A DNA stretch of 64,000 nucleotides, taken from contig JAFDVK010000032.1 in assembly GCA_018269005.1 (NCBI GenBank), positions 1-64,000 of the forward strand, written 5' to 3'. Source of the stretch: Acidobacteriota bacterium (lineage in GTDB: Bacteria; Acidobacteriota; Blastocatellia; Pyrinomonadales; Pyrinomonadaceae). A program made the position numbers and the translations under genes. Numbering within the stretch: position 1 is the first letter of the stretch; each line of letters begins with the position of its first letter. The notes beneath the pieces are model-generated. The model ran no database searches. It saw only the letters and a list, made by a program, of their open reading frames with translations, and was not told the DNA's origin. Shown here in pieces: positions 34,803 to 43,855 of this stretch.

Positions 34803-35300
34803 TTAGGCAACACAAGTAAATGACGGGGTCATTCCTCTGTTGTCGCACATCTGAGTGGTGCACATGCCCGCCTGGAGCGCACAATCTGAATTGCTCGAAC
34901 AATTGCACGATGTTGCAGCAAGCGCACTCTGCGGTGCGGCAAGGGACGCGATGATCGGCAATGCTGCGACTGAGACGAGACCGATGGTCTTGAGAACGTC
35001 GCGGCGGCTTTTACCTTTGAACTTTGGTTCGACCTTTGCTTCAAGGAGGCCCTTGCTACTTAGTTGGTCAATGGCCAACCAGACGAAGTCTTCCGTAACG
35101 GTTCCCTTTGAATTCGCCTCAAACTCCCGCACGATATCGCTAATGGTGTTCACACCATCGCAAGATGCCCAAACAAACGCTGCACTGTCGTTAAGGCAGT
35201 GGGCTTTGTTCGTTTCGGTATCATATACGAGCATTTCGCCCGGCATCTCTTGGATAACGAGTCCGCGTTTGCGGGCTTTCGGGTTTTGGAATTCAGACAT
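34803..35300 (-). CDS. PqqD-domain (RRE) protein fused to a Tat-like segment and cysteine-rich tail
   Basis: A 165-residue protein in three parts. (1) About 1-95: a PqqD-like winged-helix RiPP recognition element (GEMLVYDTETNKAHCLNDSA ... FVWLAIDQLSSKGLLE). (2) About 98-128: KSRRDVLKTIG, then a hydrophobic stretch ending AAPQSALA, matching a Tat signal (SRRxxLK, AxA) but placed internally. (3) A 37-residue tail starting ATSCNCSSNSDC with six cysteines and ending in CVA. GGAGG precedes the ATG. It is the last gene of the polysaccharide operon, 53 bp after the HprK-like kinase. One reading is a precursor carrying its own recognition domain; another is a membrane-anchored chaperone. The product is unknown. 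Confidence 0.75.
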   Translation of the reverse strand: MSEFQNPKARKRGLVIQEMPGEMLVYDTETNKAHCLNDSAAFVWASCDGVNTISDIVREFEANSKGTVTEDFVWLAIDQLSSKGLLEAKVEPKFKGKSRRDVLKTIGLVSVAALPIIASLAAPQSALAATSCNCSSNSDCALQAGMCTTQMCDNRGMTPSFTCVA

Positions 35301-35353
35301 TGGGATCCTCCATTAAACAATTCGACGTCGGCGTAAACCTAAAACGCCATATT

Positions 35354-36160
35354 TTACATAACTTTAGCTAGGTATTGCAATAACTTTTCTCCAAAGCGGG
35401 GCGCGTGAGTTCGCTTTGATTTTACAATTAAAGCACCATTCATCACCTCATGCAACACCTGAATTGAGTATGCAGGGTTTACCAAGATCGGCAGCGTGTA
35501 TGGTGCAATCGTCATAATTCCTTCAGCCGGACTCAATCTTTTCGGGCGGAATGGAGCGTTTGCCTTATAACTTGTAAACAGAACGGCTCCGACCGGAAGC
35601 GGCTTTCTTTTCTTTAGATCGGCCTTGTCAGACACATCGACGGTGTATGGGCGATATTTGCCGTCGGTCGTCCGCATATTGATCGGCCTCGCATACGGAT
35701 GAACCCGTCCATGCTTGTCGAGAATTGCGAACTCATCCGAAAAATATTCAGCTCCAAGTTTGACGAGTTCGAGGACGAGCGTTGATTTCCCAGAGAAACT
35801 GTTGCCGGGAATCAATAAGGCTTTCCCATTGATACCGACCGCACCTGAATGCACAAAGACGCGGTCCGGGCAATACTCTCCGATCCGCACTCTCAGGTAG
35901 CTGTCAAAATATTTGAAGACGCCGCGTTCTATCTCATTTTCCGCCACGATCGAACCGTTGTGCTCGACGAAAGTCCCGAGTTCCTTGTTCCGTCCGAAGA
36001 CAAACGTGTGTTCGGGAGGCTTTTGAGTAGGCTTCAGATTCCCGATCAACGCCTTGTTTGCTGTCTTGACGGCTTTTTGCAGCAGTCGGGCGTTGGTGGA
36101 TTCAAAGCGAATTGCGACGCCGAACGAGATGAAGTTTTGACCGTATTGTAATGACGTCAC
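35354..36160 (-). CDS. HprK-related kinase (HPr-rel-A type)
   Basis: A 268-residue protein with an HPr kinase-like core. A P-loop lies in LLIPGNSFSGKSTLVLELVK, an acidic YFSDEFAILD follows, and YARPINMR resembles the HprK C-terminal region. The preferred start is GTG at 36160: it overlaps the TGA of the WecA-like gene as GTGA and has GGCGGAGG upstream, so it is translationally coupled. HprK homologues in lasso-peptide clusters phosphorylate the precursor peptide; in PqqD/PEP-CTERM-type loci the target is unknown. The adjacent PqqD fusion is the obvious candidate substrate. Confidence 0.8.
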   Translation of the reverse strand: MTSLQYGQNFISFGVAIRFESTNARLLQKAVKTANKALIGNLKPTQKPPEHTFVFGRNKELGTFVEHNGSIVAENEIERGVFKYFDSYLRVRIGEYCPDRVFVHSGAVGINGKALLIPGNSFSGKSTLVLELVKLGAEYFSDEFAILDKHGRVHPYARPINMRTTDGKYRPYTVDVSDKADLKKRKPLPVGAVLFTSYKANAPFRPKRLSPAEGIMTIAPYTLPILVNPAYSIQVLHEVMNGALIVKSKRTHAPRFGEKLLQYLAKVM

Positions 36161-37191
36161 TCGGCGGAGGCCCTCCGCCCTGAAATAGAATACTCGATCG
36201 CCAAGAGCAGCACTCCCGCTGCACCGGCTGCGATCCATGCCGGCACGAGGCTATGCCCGATCGCGGGCATCGTGACCGCGATGATCGTGATAGAGAGAGC
36301 GAGGACGCCGTAAAAGATCGAAACTGTTGCGTGCGAGTATCCGCGGATGACGAGTTGCTGATAGATGTGATTTCGGTGCGCATGCCAGATCTTTTCGTGA
36401 CGCAAAAGTCTTTTGACCAGCGTATAAAAAGCGTCGAACATAAACGGCCAAAGCAGCAGGCACGCGACAGGAAACGCCAGAATACGGATACCCGAACCGA
36501 GCGGCGCAAGAAGGCCGATACCGGAGAACGTGAAGCCTAAGAAAGCACTTCCCGCGTCTCCCATAAAGATCTTGGCCGGCTGCCAGTTGAAGAGGAGGAA
36601 ACTGAGAGAAGTCGCAAAAATAACACATGCCAAAACCGCGACCGCAGGTTCTCCGGAGATGAGCCCAAGAGCACACCATCCGGCCGAAGCGGCGAGCGAT
36701 TGCACACCGGCGATGCCGTCGATGCCGTCCATAAAATTGTAGGCATTGATGAACCAGACTATAAAGAGGAGTGAGATAACGAACTCAAGCACTGCAGGGA
36801 CCTCTGTCATCCCGCCACCGACAAAGATCGGATATGACCCGCGATCGATAAGAAGCAAAGCGGCAGCCGTCAGGTGCACCGCGATCCGAATGGCTGGAGG
36901 GAGATCGCGTACGTCGTCGATCCAACTAACTACGACGATAAGAACTGCGCCGATGAGAAAGCCGTACGCGATCTCCTGACGAAAGGCCAGCGAGTAGATC
37001 GTGAAGGCCGTTAGCGAGACGAGCGCGATAACGATACCGCCGCCTCTTGGCGTTGGCTCCGAATGTGAGCTCCTTTCGTTCGGAATATCGAGCATTCCCT
37101 TCCGGAGCGTCCATTTTCTGACAAAGTAAACCCCGGCGGCCGAGATGACCGCAGTTACAAGAGCGAGGGCCAAAAGAGACGCTTTATTCAC
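36157..37191 (-). CDS. WecA/MraY-family undecaprenyl-phosphate sugar-1-phosphate transferase
   Basis: A 344-residue multi-pass membrane enzyme with about 10-11 helices. It shows SHSEPTPRGGGI, the DD pair in SWIDDVRDLPP, NAYNFMDGIDGIAG, FMGDAGSAFLGF and the HAHRNHIYQQL cytosolic loop. It transfers GlcNAc-1-P or a related HexNAc-1-P to undecaprenyl phosphate, starting the repeat unit. It overlaps the upstream glycosyltransferase by 4 bp and the downstream kinase by 4 bp. Confidence 0.9.
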   Translation of the reverse strand: MNKASLLALALVTAVISAAGVYFVRKWTLRKGMLDIPNERSSHSEPTPRGGGIVIALVSLTAFTIYSLAFRQEIAYGFLIGAVLIVVVSWIDDVRDLPPAIRIAVHLTAAALLLIDRGSYPIFVGGGMTEVPAVLEFVISLLFIVWFINAYNFMDGIDGIAGVQSLAASAGWCALGLISGEPAVAVLACVIFATSLSFLLFNWQPAKIFMGDAGSAFLGFTFSGIGLLAPLGSGIRILAFPVACLLLWPFMFDAFYTLVKRLLRHEKIWHAHRNHIYQQLVIRGYSHATVSIFYGVLALSITIIAVTMPAIGHSLVPAWIAAGAAGVLLLAIEYSISGRRASAE

Positions 37192-38441
37192 CCGACCAAT
37201 GCCCTCCGATAGGACGAAAGGGCGGTCTCAAGCGAGTATCTGCCTAACGCGGCATGGCGTGCTCGCTCACGCATGGCCGACAAAGCCGTTGGATCGTCTG
37301 CGAGTTTCTCCAGAGCGTTCAGAAGACCGGTTACGTCACCCGGCGTTGAGCAGACCCCAACGTTGTCGTCTTTGGTAACGAGATCAACCTCGCTTCCCTC
37401 TTCCGTGATCGCAACGATCGGCTTACCGGCAGCCAAGATATTGTATGTGCGGCTGGGCATCGAAACTCCTTTCATCTTTGAGACAAGCGAGACGATTCCG
37501 GCATCGCACGCGTTTAAGAAGACGGCCTGTTCTTCTCTCGGCCTTGGTTCGAGAAGCGTTAAGTTCGCCGGTTTCTCGTCTGCAATGAATCTCTCTATAA
37601 GTTTGCGCTTGACGCCGGAACCGAGGAACACAAAATGAAAGCGCGATCTCGTTTCCCGATCTAACTCCTTCGCCGCCGAAAGGATCGTTTCGATGTCGTT
37701 CGGGTATCCCATATTGCCAGCATAAAGTAAGACAAAACGATCTAAAATGCCAAGTTCATTGAGTAATGGGTTTTCTGCTCTTGGGCGAGGTTCAACATTC
37801 TCAAGCTCGGCCCAATTCGGGATCACCGAGATCGGGATATCGAGGCCTTGCGTTTTTCGGGAGAGCAGCTCCTGCATATCGCGGCCGACAGCAATGATCC
37901 GTGCCGCGTGTTTATAGAGCCATCGGTTCCAGAAGCCTAGGAACCTGACGGTAAGGCTTTTATCTCCGGCTTTGCCGGCAGCGATCAGGATCTCGGGGTA
38001 ATTATCGTGGATCAAGAGCGTGTAAGCCGCCCCGCGAATCAGCGATGCTATCGCGATGACAAATGGCGACGCAGGCGGATTCGTCACGACGAGGACACGA
38101 TCGCCTTTTCGGAATTTTCGCAAACTGACGAAAAACATCGAAAGGCTGATCGTCAGCATATTGACAAGACGAAATGCGATGACATTCTTGTTCAACGTGG
38201 TGCCGCCGACACGAAAGATCTTGACGTTATTGCGAATCTCGTTCTTTGGTGCGCGTGTGCCGCGGGCAGAATAGTTCGGCTGACCGCAAAGAGCCATTAC
38301 CTCGAAAGTGTCAGTAAGGCCTTCGGCTATCTTCGTCAAATAATAGCCGGTCGATGTAAGTTCCGGATAGTAAAGCTCCGAGACGACCCAAAGTCTCGGC
38401 TTTTGTTCAGGCTGGGAGATATCTCGTTGCTTGTCCGTCAT
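37188..38441 (-). CDS. Glycosyltransferase family 4 (WbuB-like)
   Basis: A 417-residue GT-B enzyme. The N-terminal acceptor domain starts WVVSELYYPELTSTGYYLTKIA. The C-terminal nucleotide-sugar domain has LLYAGNMGYPND and SRTYNILAAGKPIVAITEEGS. It resembles WbuB, an L-FucNAc transferase in E. coli O26, which would fit the UDP-L-HexNAc genes nearby; the specificity is inferred. 4-bp overlap with the WecA-like gene. Confidence 0.85.
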   Translation of the reverse strand: MTDKQRDISQPEQKPRLWVVSELYYPELTSTGYYLTKIAEGLTDTFEVMALCGQPNYSARGTRAPKNEIRNNVKIFRVGGTTLNKNVIAFRLVNMLTISLSMFFVSLRKFRKGDRVLVVTNPPASPFVIAIASLIRGAAYTLLIHDNYPEILIAAGKAGDKSLTVRFLGFWNRWLYKHAARIIAVGRDMQELLSRKTQGLDIPISVIPNWAELENVEPRPRAENPLLNELGILDRFVLLYAGNMGYPNDIETILSAAKELDRETRSRFHFVFLGSGVKRKLIERFIADEKPANLTLLEPRPREEQAVFLNACDAGIVSLVSKMKGVSMPSRTYNILAAGKPIVAITEEGSEVDLVTKDDNVGVCSTPGDVTGLLNALEKLADDPTALSAMRERARHAALGRYSLETALSSYRRALVG

Positions 38442-38448
38442 TTTCGAA

Positions 38449-39621
38449 TCAAGGTCTATCGTCCAATGCGCGAGAAAGGACCCGTGCGGTGGCTTCGTTT
38501 ATTTCGTCGCGAGAGAGCCAGTCTTCGGCGTATTTGCGAGCATCAGTCGACATCCTCAAATATTCGGTGCTGTCCATCTCCAGACAGTTCCTGATCTGCC
38601 GGACAAACCTTTCCGGTTCACCGAGCGGGATCTGCCAGCCGACTTGTCTTTCATCAACGTCTGTCCACACGGTGTTGTCGCTCACAAGGATCGGGCATCC
38701 CGCGGCGAGGGCTTCAATAAACACATACCCGAAATTCTCGTTTAGGGTCGGCATTACAAAAAAATGGCTTTCGGCCATCCGCCGAAGAGCTTCATTATTT
38801 GGATATGCCCCTAGAGTCTTGACCGAAATATTTTTTGGCATTTCGGCGATAATTCCCTTGCACTTCTGCCAATAAGCTTCATCATCTACCGGGCCGACGA
38901 TATCAAGCGTGATCTCACCACTATCGACCTCTTTGAGCCTCTCCAATAGATAGATCAGGTTCTTTTTCGGCGAGATCCGCGAGAGATAGACCAGTTTCAC
39001 GCTGCCCGGTGCCTTAGCCGGCTTCCACGCCGGCGAGAAGTCCGGCAGGATCGCCTCGGGAACGAGATCAGGAGCCGTCATGACTTCAACATCCGCTCCA
39101 AAGACATCTCGTATATCCGCGGCATCTGCTTCGAACGAAGCCTTCCAGATCACACCGTCATAAAGACCGACAGCCTTTGCATACGCAAGAAAGAGCTTCT
39201 TTTTTGTCGCCTTGATCTTCAAAGCTGCTTTTGACAATTCGCCGCAAGGAGCAAGGATGACAGGTAGTTCACCAACAAGATCTTTCCTTCGGGCCGTCAG
39301 GAATTTTATTACCGGCAGACTGAAGAGACTGTTCAAATAGATCGCATTTGGGCGGATCTCAACAACAAGTTCGGCTACTTTCTTTGTGTTCAATCTGCCT
39401 TTTCCGAAGAAATAGACCTTTGCCGATCCAACGTCATTCCAAGTGTCGGTTACAACTCCGCGGTAGGATTCTGTCTCGGCGAGATCGTGGTTTCTCGTGA
39501 CGATGAAGAAATCGTAATCCCGACCGAATCGATCCACCAGGTTGACCACCGACCACATACCGCCGCCGCCCTTGAATCCCGGCAGATAATAGTCGCAGAA
39601 GATCAGGATTCGACGCCGCAT
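38449..39621 (-). CDS. Glycosyltransferase family 4
   Basis: A 390-residue GT-B enzyme. It begins ILIFCDYYLPGFKGGGGMWS, with LVYLSRISPKKNLIYLLE and the E-x7-E donor site NENFGYVFIEALAAGCP. It adds a sugar to the growing lipid-linked repeat on the cytoplasmic side. Donor and acceptor cannot be read from sequence. It lies 7 bp from the next gene in the operon. Confidence 0.88.
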   Translation of the reverse strand: MRRRILIFCDYYLPGFKGGGGMWSVVNLVDRFGRDYDFFIVTRNHDLAETESYRGVVTDTWNDVGSAKVYFFGKGRLNTKKVAELVVEIRPNAIYLNSLFSLPVIKFLTARRKDLVGELPVILAPCGELSKAALKIKATKKKLFLAYAKAVGLYDGVIWKASFEADAADIRDVFGADVEVMTAPDLVPEAILPDFSPAWKPAKAPGSVKLVYLSRISPKKNLIYLLERLKEVDSGEITLDIVGPVDDEAYWQKCKGIIAEMPKNISVKTLGAYPNNEALRRMAESHFFVMPTLNENFGYVFIEALAAGCPILVSDNTVWTDVDERQVGWQIPLGEPERFVRQIRNCLEMDSTEYLRMSTDARKYAEDWLSRDEINEATARVLSRALDDRP

Positions 39622-39649
39622 CTCTCGCTTTGATAGCCTTTTCTGCAGC

Positions 39650-40750
39650 CTACGAGTTGTGCCTTCGCTGGCTCAGATAACCCAGGACGATGCGCGTGAC
39701 CGTGCTCGATACGTTGGGTTCCGTGTATTCCGAGGGAGGCGTCCAGGATGCCGGCTGTGCAAGCGCAAGTTCGACAGCCGACACGATCGCTTGCGGTGAC
39801 GCTCCGCTCAAGATGTTGCTCCCGCACTCGATCGTCTCAGCTCGCTCTGTTACATCACGCAGCGTTACGTTCGGAATCTTGAAGATACAACATTCTTCTT
39901 GCACAGTTCCGCTGTCGGTCAACACGGCCAGCGCATTCTTCTCAAGCTTAACGAAGTCAAAGAAGCCCATTGCCTCCAGCAACCGCACCTTGTTACTCGA
40001 AGGCGCGATGCCGAATTCGGCTAATTTTGAAGCCGTCCTCGGATGAACGCTGACAAGACAAGGCTTACCGTAACGTTCGGCAGTCAGGCTCAGGCCCTCC
40101 ATAATGCTTGTAAGTCGGGCGTGGTCATCGACGTTCTCGGCGCGGTGCAGAGTTACAAGCAAGTAATCAAATTGAGCCACACCTTGAGATTCAAGAGCGT
40201 CGCTTGCATCGATCCTCGGGGCGAAATATTCGAGAACTTCATAGATCGGGTTGCCGGTGACGAATATCCGGTCGCGTTCGATGCCTTCACGCAAAAGATT
40301 CTCTTTGCTTCGGTGCGTGTATGGCATCAATACATTGCTCGAATGATCAATAATGCGGCGGTTGATCTCTTCGGGAACGCGGTCGTCGAAGCATCGGTTT
40401 CCCGCTTCCATATGAAAAACAGGAATACCGCGCCGCGCGGCAGCGATGGCAGAAAGTGCGCTATTCGTGTCGCCGAGGATCAGCACGCGGTCCGGGTTGT
40501 GCTCCGCGATCGCTTGGTCGCATTTTGCGATTATCTGTCCGGCCTGGTCCGCGAATGAGTTGGATCGGATACCGAGTGCGACGTCCGGATTACGAACCTC
40601 AAGCTCGCGAATAAAGATGTCGCTCAAATTCTCCTGATGATTCTGACCGGTGTGGACAGTTATATGCTCGCAGTGCTGGTCGAGCAGATTCAGGACGAGG
40701 CTTAAGCGAATTATCTCGGGACGTGTCCCGAATATTGTCATTACCTTCAT
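39650..40750 (-). CDS. UDP-N-acetylglucosamine 2-epimerase family (WecB/FnlC/WbvD-like)
   Basis: A 366-residue non-hydrolysing C2 epimerase. It shows MTIFGTRPEIIRLSLVLNLL, HTGQNHQENLSD, HMEAGNRCFDDRVPEEINR and LTDSGTVQEECCIF. Next to the FnlA- and RmlD-like genes it is best read as the third enzyme of the UDP-L-FucNAc/L-QuiNAc pathway rather than the ManNAc-forming WecB. Confidence 0.88.
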   Translation of the reverse strand: MKVMTIFGTRPEIIRLSLVLNLLDQHCEHITVHTGQNHQENLSDIFIRELEVRNPDVALGIRSNSFADQAGQIIAKCDQAIAEHNPDRVLILGDTNSALSAIAAARRGIPVFHMEAGNRCFDDRVPEEINRRIIDHSSNVLMPYTHRSKENLLREGIERDRIFVTGNPIYEVLEYFAPRIDASDALESQGVAQFDYLLVTLHRAENVDDHARLTSIMEGLSLTAERYGKPCLVSVHPRTASKLAEFGIAPSSNKVRLLEAMGFFDFVKLEKNALAVLTDSGTVQEECCIFKIPNVTLRDVTERAETIECGSNILSGASPQAIVSAVELALAQPASWTPPSEYTEPNVSSTVTRIVLGYLSQRRHNS

Positions 40751-40764
40751 AGGGCAAAAAGATC

Positions 40765-41811
40765 CTAGTTATTGGCGAATCGGTTTATCTCCGAATCAGC
40801 TTCTGTCAGCAGACTCAGCAATTCTTCCCCGGCGATGTTGTCGTTCTTCGAGGAGTACTCGCTCGTCAAAGCCGCCTCGAAGTCGCTGCCATCGCGAAGT
40901 TCGGGGAGAACCGGCAGGATCACATAGTATGCGCCGGACTCGATCGTGCGAAAGCACTCTTCTTCAGAGACCATGATCTCGTGGATCTTCTCGCCGGGCC
41001 GAATACCCGTGAAGATCATATCGACCTTATTTTCGCCCATCAGCACATTGGCAACGTCTGTGATCTTTGCGGCAGGCACTTTCGGAATAAAGGTGCATCC
41101 TCGACGGTCGCTTTTGACGGCCTCGAAGACCGTATCGACAGCACGATCCAAACTCAAGAGAAACCGCGTCATCTCGGGCAAGGTTATAGTAACGGGTCGT
41201 CCTTCGCGGATCTGTTCGACAAAAAGCGGAATGATCGACCCTCGGGATGCGATCACGTTCCCATAGCGGACGCAGTTGATGTTAACTTTCGGGCAGTCGC
41301 GATTCGCTTCAAGCAGGACGCGTTCCTGCAGGGCCTTTGTCATCCCCATCACGTTGATGGGTTTGCATGCCTTATCTGTCGAGATGCCGACAACTAGTTC
41401 GACAGGAAGGTCGTTCTCGCGCAATGCTCTTGCAACATTCTCCGCACCGCCGATGTTCGTTTGAACAGCTTCAAGAGGGAAATATTCACACGACGGAACC
41501 TGTTTCAACGCCGCCGCATGAAATACTACATCCGCATTGCGCATAGCGGCTAGCAATGCCGGATAATTACGAACGTCGCCAATGGTGAATCGCAGGAGAT
41601 CTTGCGAATTCTGATAGATCACCTCGTCCGTCGCCGCCTTCTTCTCCATAAAGTCGAGCCGCATGTAATGCTGCTTGGCTTCGTCACGAGAAAAAACGGT
41701 GATGCTTTTGGGGCGTCCCATCTCACCGGTCAAGATACGGCGGACAAGCGTCTGCCCGAGCGAACCGGTGCCGCCTGTTACGAGAATGCGTTTGCCTTCG
41801 AGTGTGCTCAT
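40765..41811 (-). CDS. UDP-GlcNAc 4,6-dehydratase/5-epimerase (FnlA/CapE/WbvB-like)
   Basis: A 348-residue extended SDR. It has ILVTGGTGSLGQTLVRRIL (NAD-binding G-x-x-G-x-x-G), an STDKACKPINVMGMTKALQER region and HEIMVSEEECFRT, the pattern of CapE/WbjB enzymes that convert UDP-GlcNAc to the 4-keto-6-deoxy-L-sugar. Overlaps the reductase gene upstream by 4 bp. Confidence 0.9.
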   Translation of the reverse strand: MSTLEGKRILVTGGTGSLGQTLVRRILTGEMGRPKSITVFSRDEAKQHYMRLDFMEKKAATDEVIYQNSQDLLRFTIGDVRNYPALLAAMRNADVVFHAAALKQVPSCEYFPLEAVQTNIGGAENVARALRENDLPVELVVGISTDKACKPINVMGMTKALQERVLLEANRDCPKVNINCVRYGNVIASRGSIIPLFVEQIREGRPVTITLPEMTRFLLSLDRAVDTVFEAVKSDRRGCTFIPKVPAAKITDVANVLMGENKVDMIFTGIRPGEKIHEIMVSEEECFRTIESGAYYVILPVLPELRDGSDFEAALTSEYSSKNDNIAGEELLSLLTEADSEINRFANN

Positions 41812-42707
41812 CGATGAAAGTCGTCGTAAGGAGTTTTATCTTCTGCCATCTTTTGGATCATTGCCGGCCAACCTTCTGGTTGAAAGCCGGTAATGGAGTT
41901 AAACGCGGAACCGTCAAGGCTCCGATCGATCACAAGCTGATCCGACGGCTCGATCTCGACCGCCGCGTCGTAAAACTCATCAACGAGCCCAAGTAATTCG
42001 TATTTGTTGATCGGCTCTGAAGCGATATGATGAACGCCGCAAAGCCTCGGATGATCGACGATCAAACCCTTGATTATATCGGCAATCACGATCGTTGGAA
42101 AGCCGCTGTATATAGCGGTCGTATAACCAAAAACCCTGCCGCCTCGATTTGAAAGGAACCATTCGATCAAGCTATGAGACGTGTGGAGTTCCCTGCCTAT
42201 GATCGATGATCGAATAGTGAGCACGTTTTCTTGTGAGATCTCGCCAAGCTGTTTGCTCTTGCCGTAAAGATCTAGGGCGTTCGGCGTATCTTGCTCATTG
42301 TACATTCCGCGCCCGCCGTCAAAAACGCAGTCCGTGCTGAAATGTATGAGACGAAAGCCGAACTTTTTAGAGAGGATCGCCAGTCTCTGCGGCAGGATCG
42401 AATTCAGTTCGAGTGTCGTAATCACATCTTTGGCGGAAGGGACTTGCTTAACAACGCCTATCGCATTGATAACAATGTCGGGAGTAACGTCAGCGATGAC
42501 CTTTTCGAGCAATGTTGCGTCTGTCGCATCGACCTCCTCGATGATCATTTCCCGATGAAATAGTCGATACCTCTCGATTTGATCGAAGCTCCCGCGGATT
42601 GTCGAAAATACCTCGAAATGCTCAGAGAGGCACTGCACGAGCTTGTGCCCGAGCATTCCCGTTGCACCAAGGATCAGTACTTTGATGTTCTTATGTTCCG
42701 ATGGCAC
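41808..42707 (-). CDS. RmlD-like sugar 4-reductase (WbvR-like)
   Basis: A 299-residue SDR. It has LILGATGMLGHKLVQCLSEH, VINAIGVVKQ, HFSTDCVFDGGRGMYNE and the YGKSKQLGE catalytic Tyr-Lys. CapF/WbjC reductases of the L-FucNAc pathway are about 370 residues and carry a C-terminal cupin domain. This protein lacks the cupin, as in WbvR of the UDP-L-QuiNAc pathway. With FnlA- and WecB-like neighbours, the operon probably makes UDP-L-QuiNAc. Confidence 0.85.
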   Translation of the reverse strand: MPSEHKNIKVLILGATGMLGHKLVQCLSEHFEVFSTIRGSFDQIERYRLFHREMIIEEVDATDATLLEKVIADVTPDIVINAIGVVKQVPSAKDVITTLELNSILPQRLAILSKKFGFRLIHFSTDCVFDGGRGMYNEQDTPNALDLYGKSKQLGEISQENVLTIRSSIIGRELHTSHSLIEWFLSNRGGRVFGYTTAIYSGFPTIVIADIIKGLIVDHPRLCGVHHIASEPINKYELLGLVDEFYDAAVEIEPSDQLVIDRSLDGSAFNSITGFQPEGWPAMIQKMAEDKTPYDDFHR

Positions 42708-42781
42708 GATGTTTTAGGAATTATCACCAATCAGGGCGAATTGTCTCAAATGCTGTCTTACAGCTCAACTTTGATCATTTT

Positions 42782-43855
42782 TCAATGTGATGAAAGGATC
42801 GAAGACGCTGCTTCAACTACCTCTTCAACGCCGATCAGCTTTAGGCATTTGTTTGCGTTAAAACAGTCAGGCGTGTGGCATCCCTCGCATTCGACGGAAC
42901 GCCGAAAGATCTGGTGTCCGCTGCCGAACGGAGCCCAGCGGCCGGGATAGTCGATCGCGGCGAAGATGGCGACACATCTCACACCGACCGCCGCCGCGAG
43001 ATGCATCGTCCCGGTGTCATTGCCGAGGTAAAGGGAACAATGTTCAAGCAAAGCGGCGGATTCACGCACGGTCAAACGGCCTGCAGCGTTCGCACCTCGG
43101 CCCCACACCGCGACCAACCTCTCGCCGCATTCTCGGTCTTCAGGTCCGCCGAGAACGATAGGGTAAACATCGTGTAATTCAATAAGCCGTTCTACAACGT
43201 CCGCATAGCGATCTTCGAACCATATCTTTGAAGGCCACTTGCTTCCGGGTGCAATAGCGATGATCCTTTGCCGCTCATCAATGCCGCTTTCAGCGAGGAA
43301 CGCCGCTCCCGCCCCCTTCTCCAACTCGGTCAGGTTCAAGGCGGTCGATTGGGCTGCTCGGTCTACCGGAATGCCTGCCTCTTCGAGGAGATCGAGGAGA
43401 AATTCCGATTCGCTGCAGATCGTCGGAATTACCGACGGCATTGGGCCGGCAAGGGAGTTCCTCAGTGTGTAGTCAAGCCCAAAGACACTCTTGATCCCGC
43501 TTACGCTAAAGAACAACCTGTCGCGAGCGATCTGTTTTTCTGTGCGAGCCCGCGGCATCAAATAAAACACGGCATCAAACTTCTGCCTTCTTAGCGATAA
43601 CGCGAGTTTCAGCGCGCCGAAAATGCTCGCTGCCGACGATACGTTCGTTGGGTAGTCAATGAATTCATCAAAAAGCCCGATCGCAGGCAAGACCGAGGAA
43701 GGTGCGAGATAATGTGGATTTCGTTTATCCGAGTTCGAAAGGAGCGTGAGTTTTGCGTCGGGAAACGCGTTTCGCAGACTCCAGAATGCAGGCAACGCCA
43801 CGAGAGTGTCGCCCAGGTGGCCGATTCGCATAACGAGAATGTTCTTTAAATTCAA
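42782..43855 (-). CDS. Glycosyltransferase family 9 (heptosyltransferase-like)
   Basis: A 357-residue GT9 enzyme. It starts ILVMRIGHLGDTLVALPAFW and has IAPGSKWPSKIWFEDRYADV and YLGNDTGTMHLAAAVGVRC, the ADP-heptose transferase signature (cf. WaaC/WaaF). A cysteine cluster near the C-terminus (VECEGCHTPDC ... NKCL) is also common in GT9 proteins. It overlaps the heptose kinase gene by 4 bp, so heptose transfer is very likely. A 74-bp gap precedes the next gene. Confidence 0.88.
   Translation of the reverse strand: MNLKNILVMRIGHLGDTLVALPAFWSLRNAFPDAKLTLLSNSDKRNPHYLAPSSVLPAIGLFDEFIDYPTNVSSAASIFGALKLALSLRRQKFDAVFYLMPRARTEKQIARDRLFFSVSGIKSVFGLDYTLRNSLAGPMPSVIPTICSESEFLLDLLEEAGIPVDRAAQSTALNLTELEKGAGAAFLAESGIDERQRIIAIAPGSKWPSKIWFEDRYADVVERLIELHDVYPIVLGGPEDRECGERLVAVWGRGANAAGRLTVRESAALLEHCSLYLGNDTGTMHLAAAVGVRCVAIFAAIDYPGRWAPFGSGHQIFRRSVECEGCHTPDCFNANKCLKLIGVEEVVEAASSILSSH

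Noticed and set aside
34803..36160. Complete lasso-peptide cluster
   Set aside because: The kinase and nucleotidyltransferase recall one, but no asparagine-synthetase-like cyclase or B-protease gene is present.
36161..36238. N-terminal extension of the HprK-like kinase
   Set aside because: The extra 26 residues overlap the WecA-like gene; GTG at 36160 with GGCGGAGG and the GTGA overlap is a better start.
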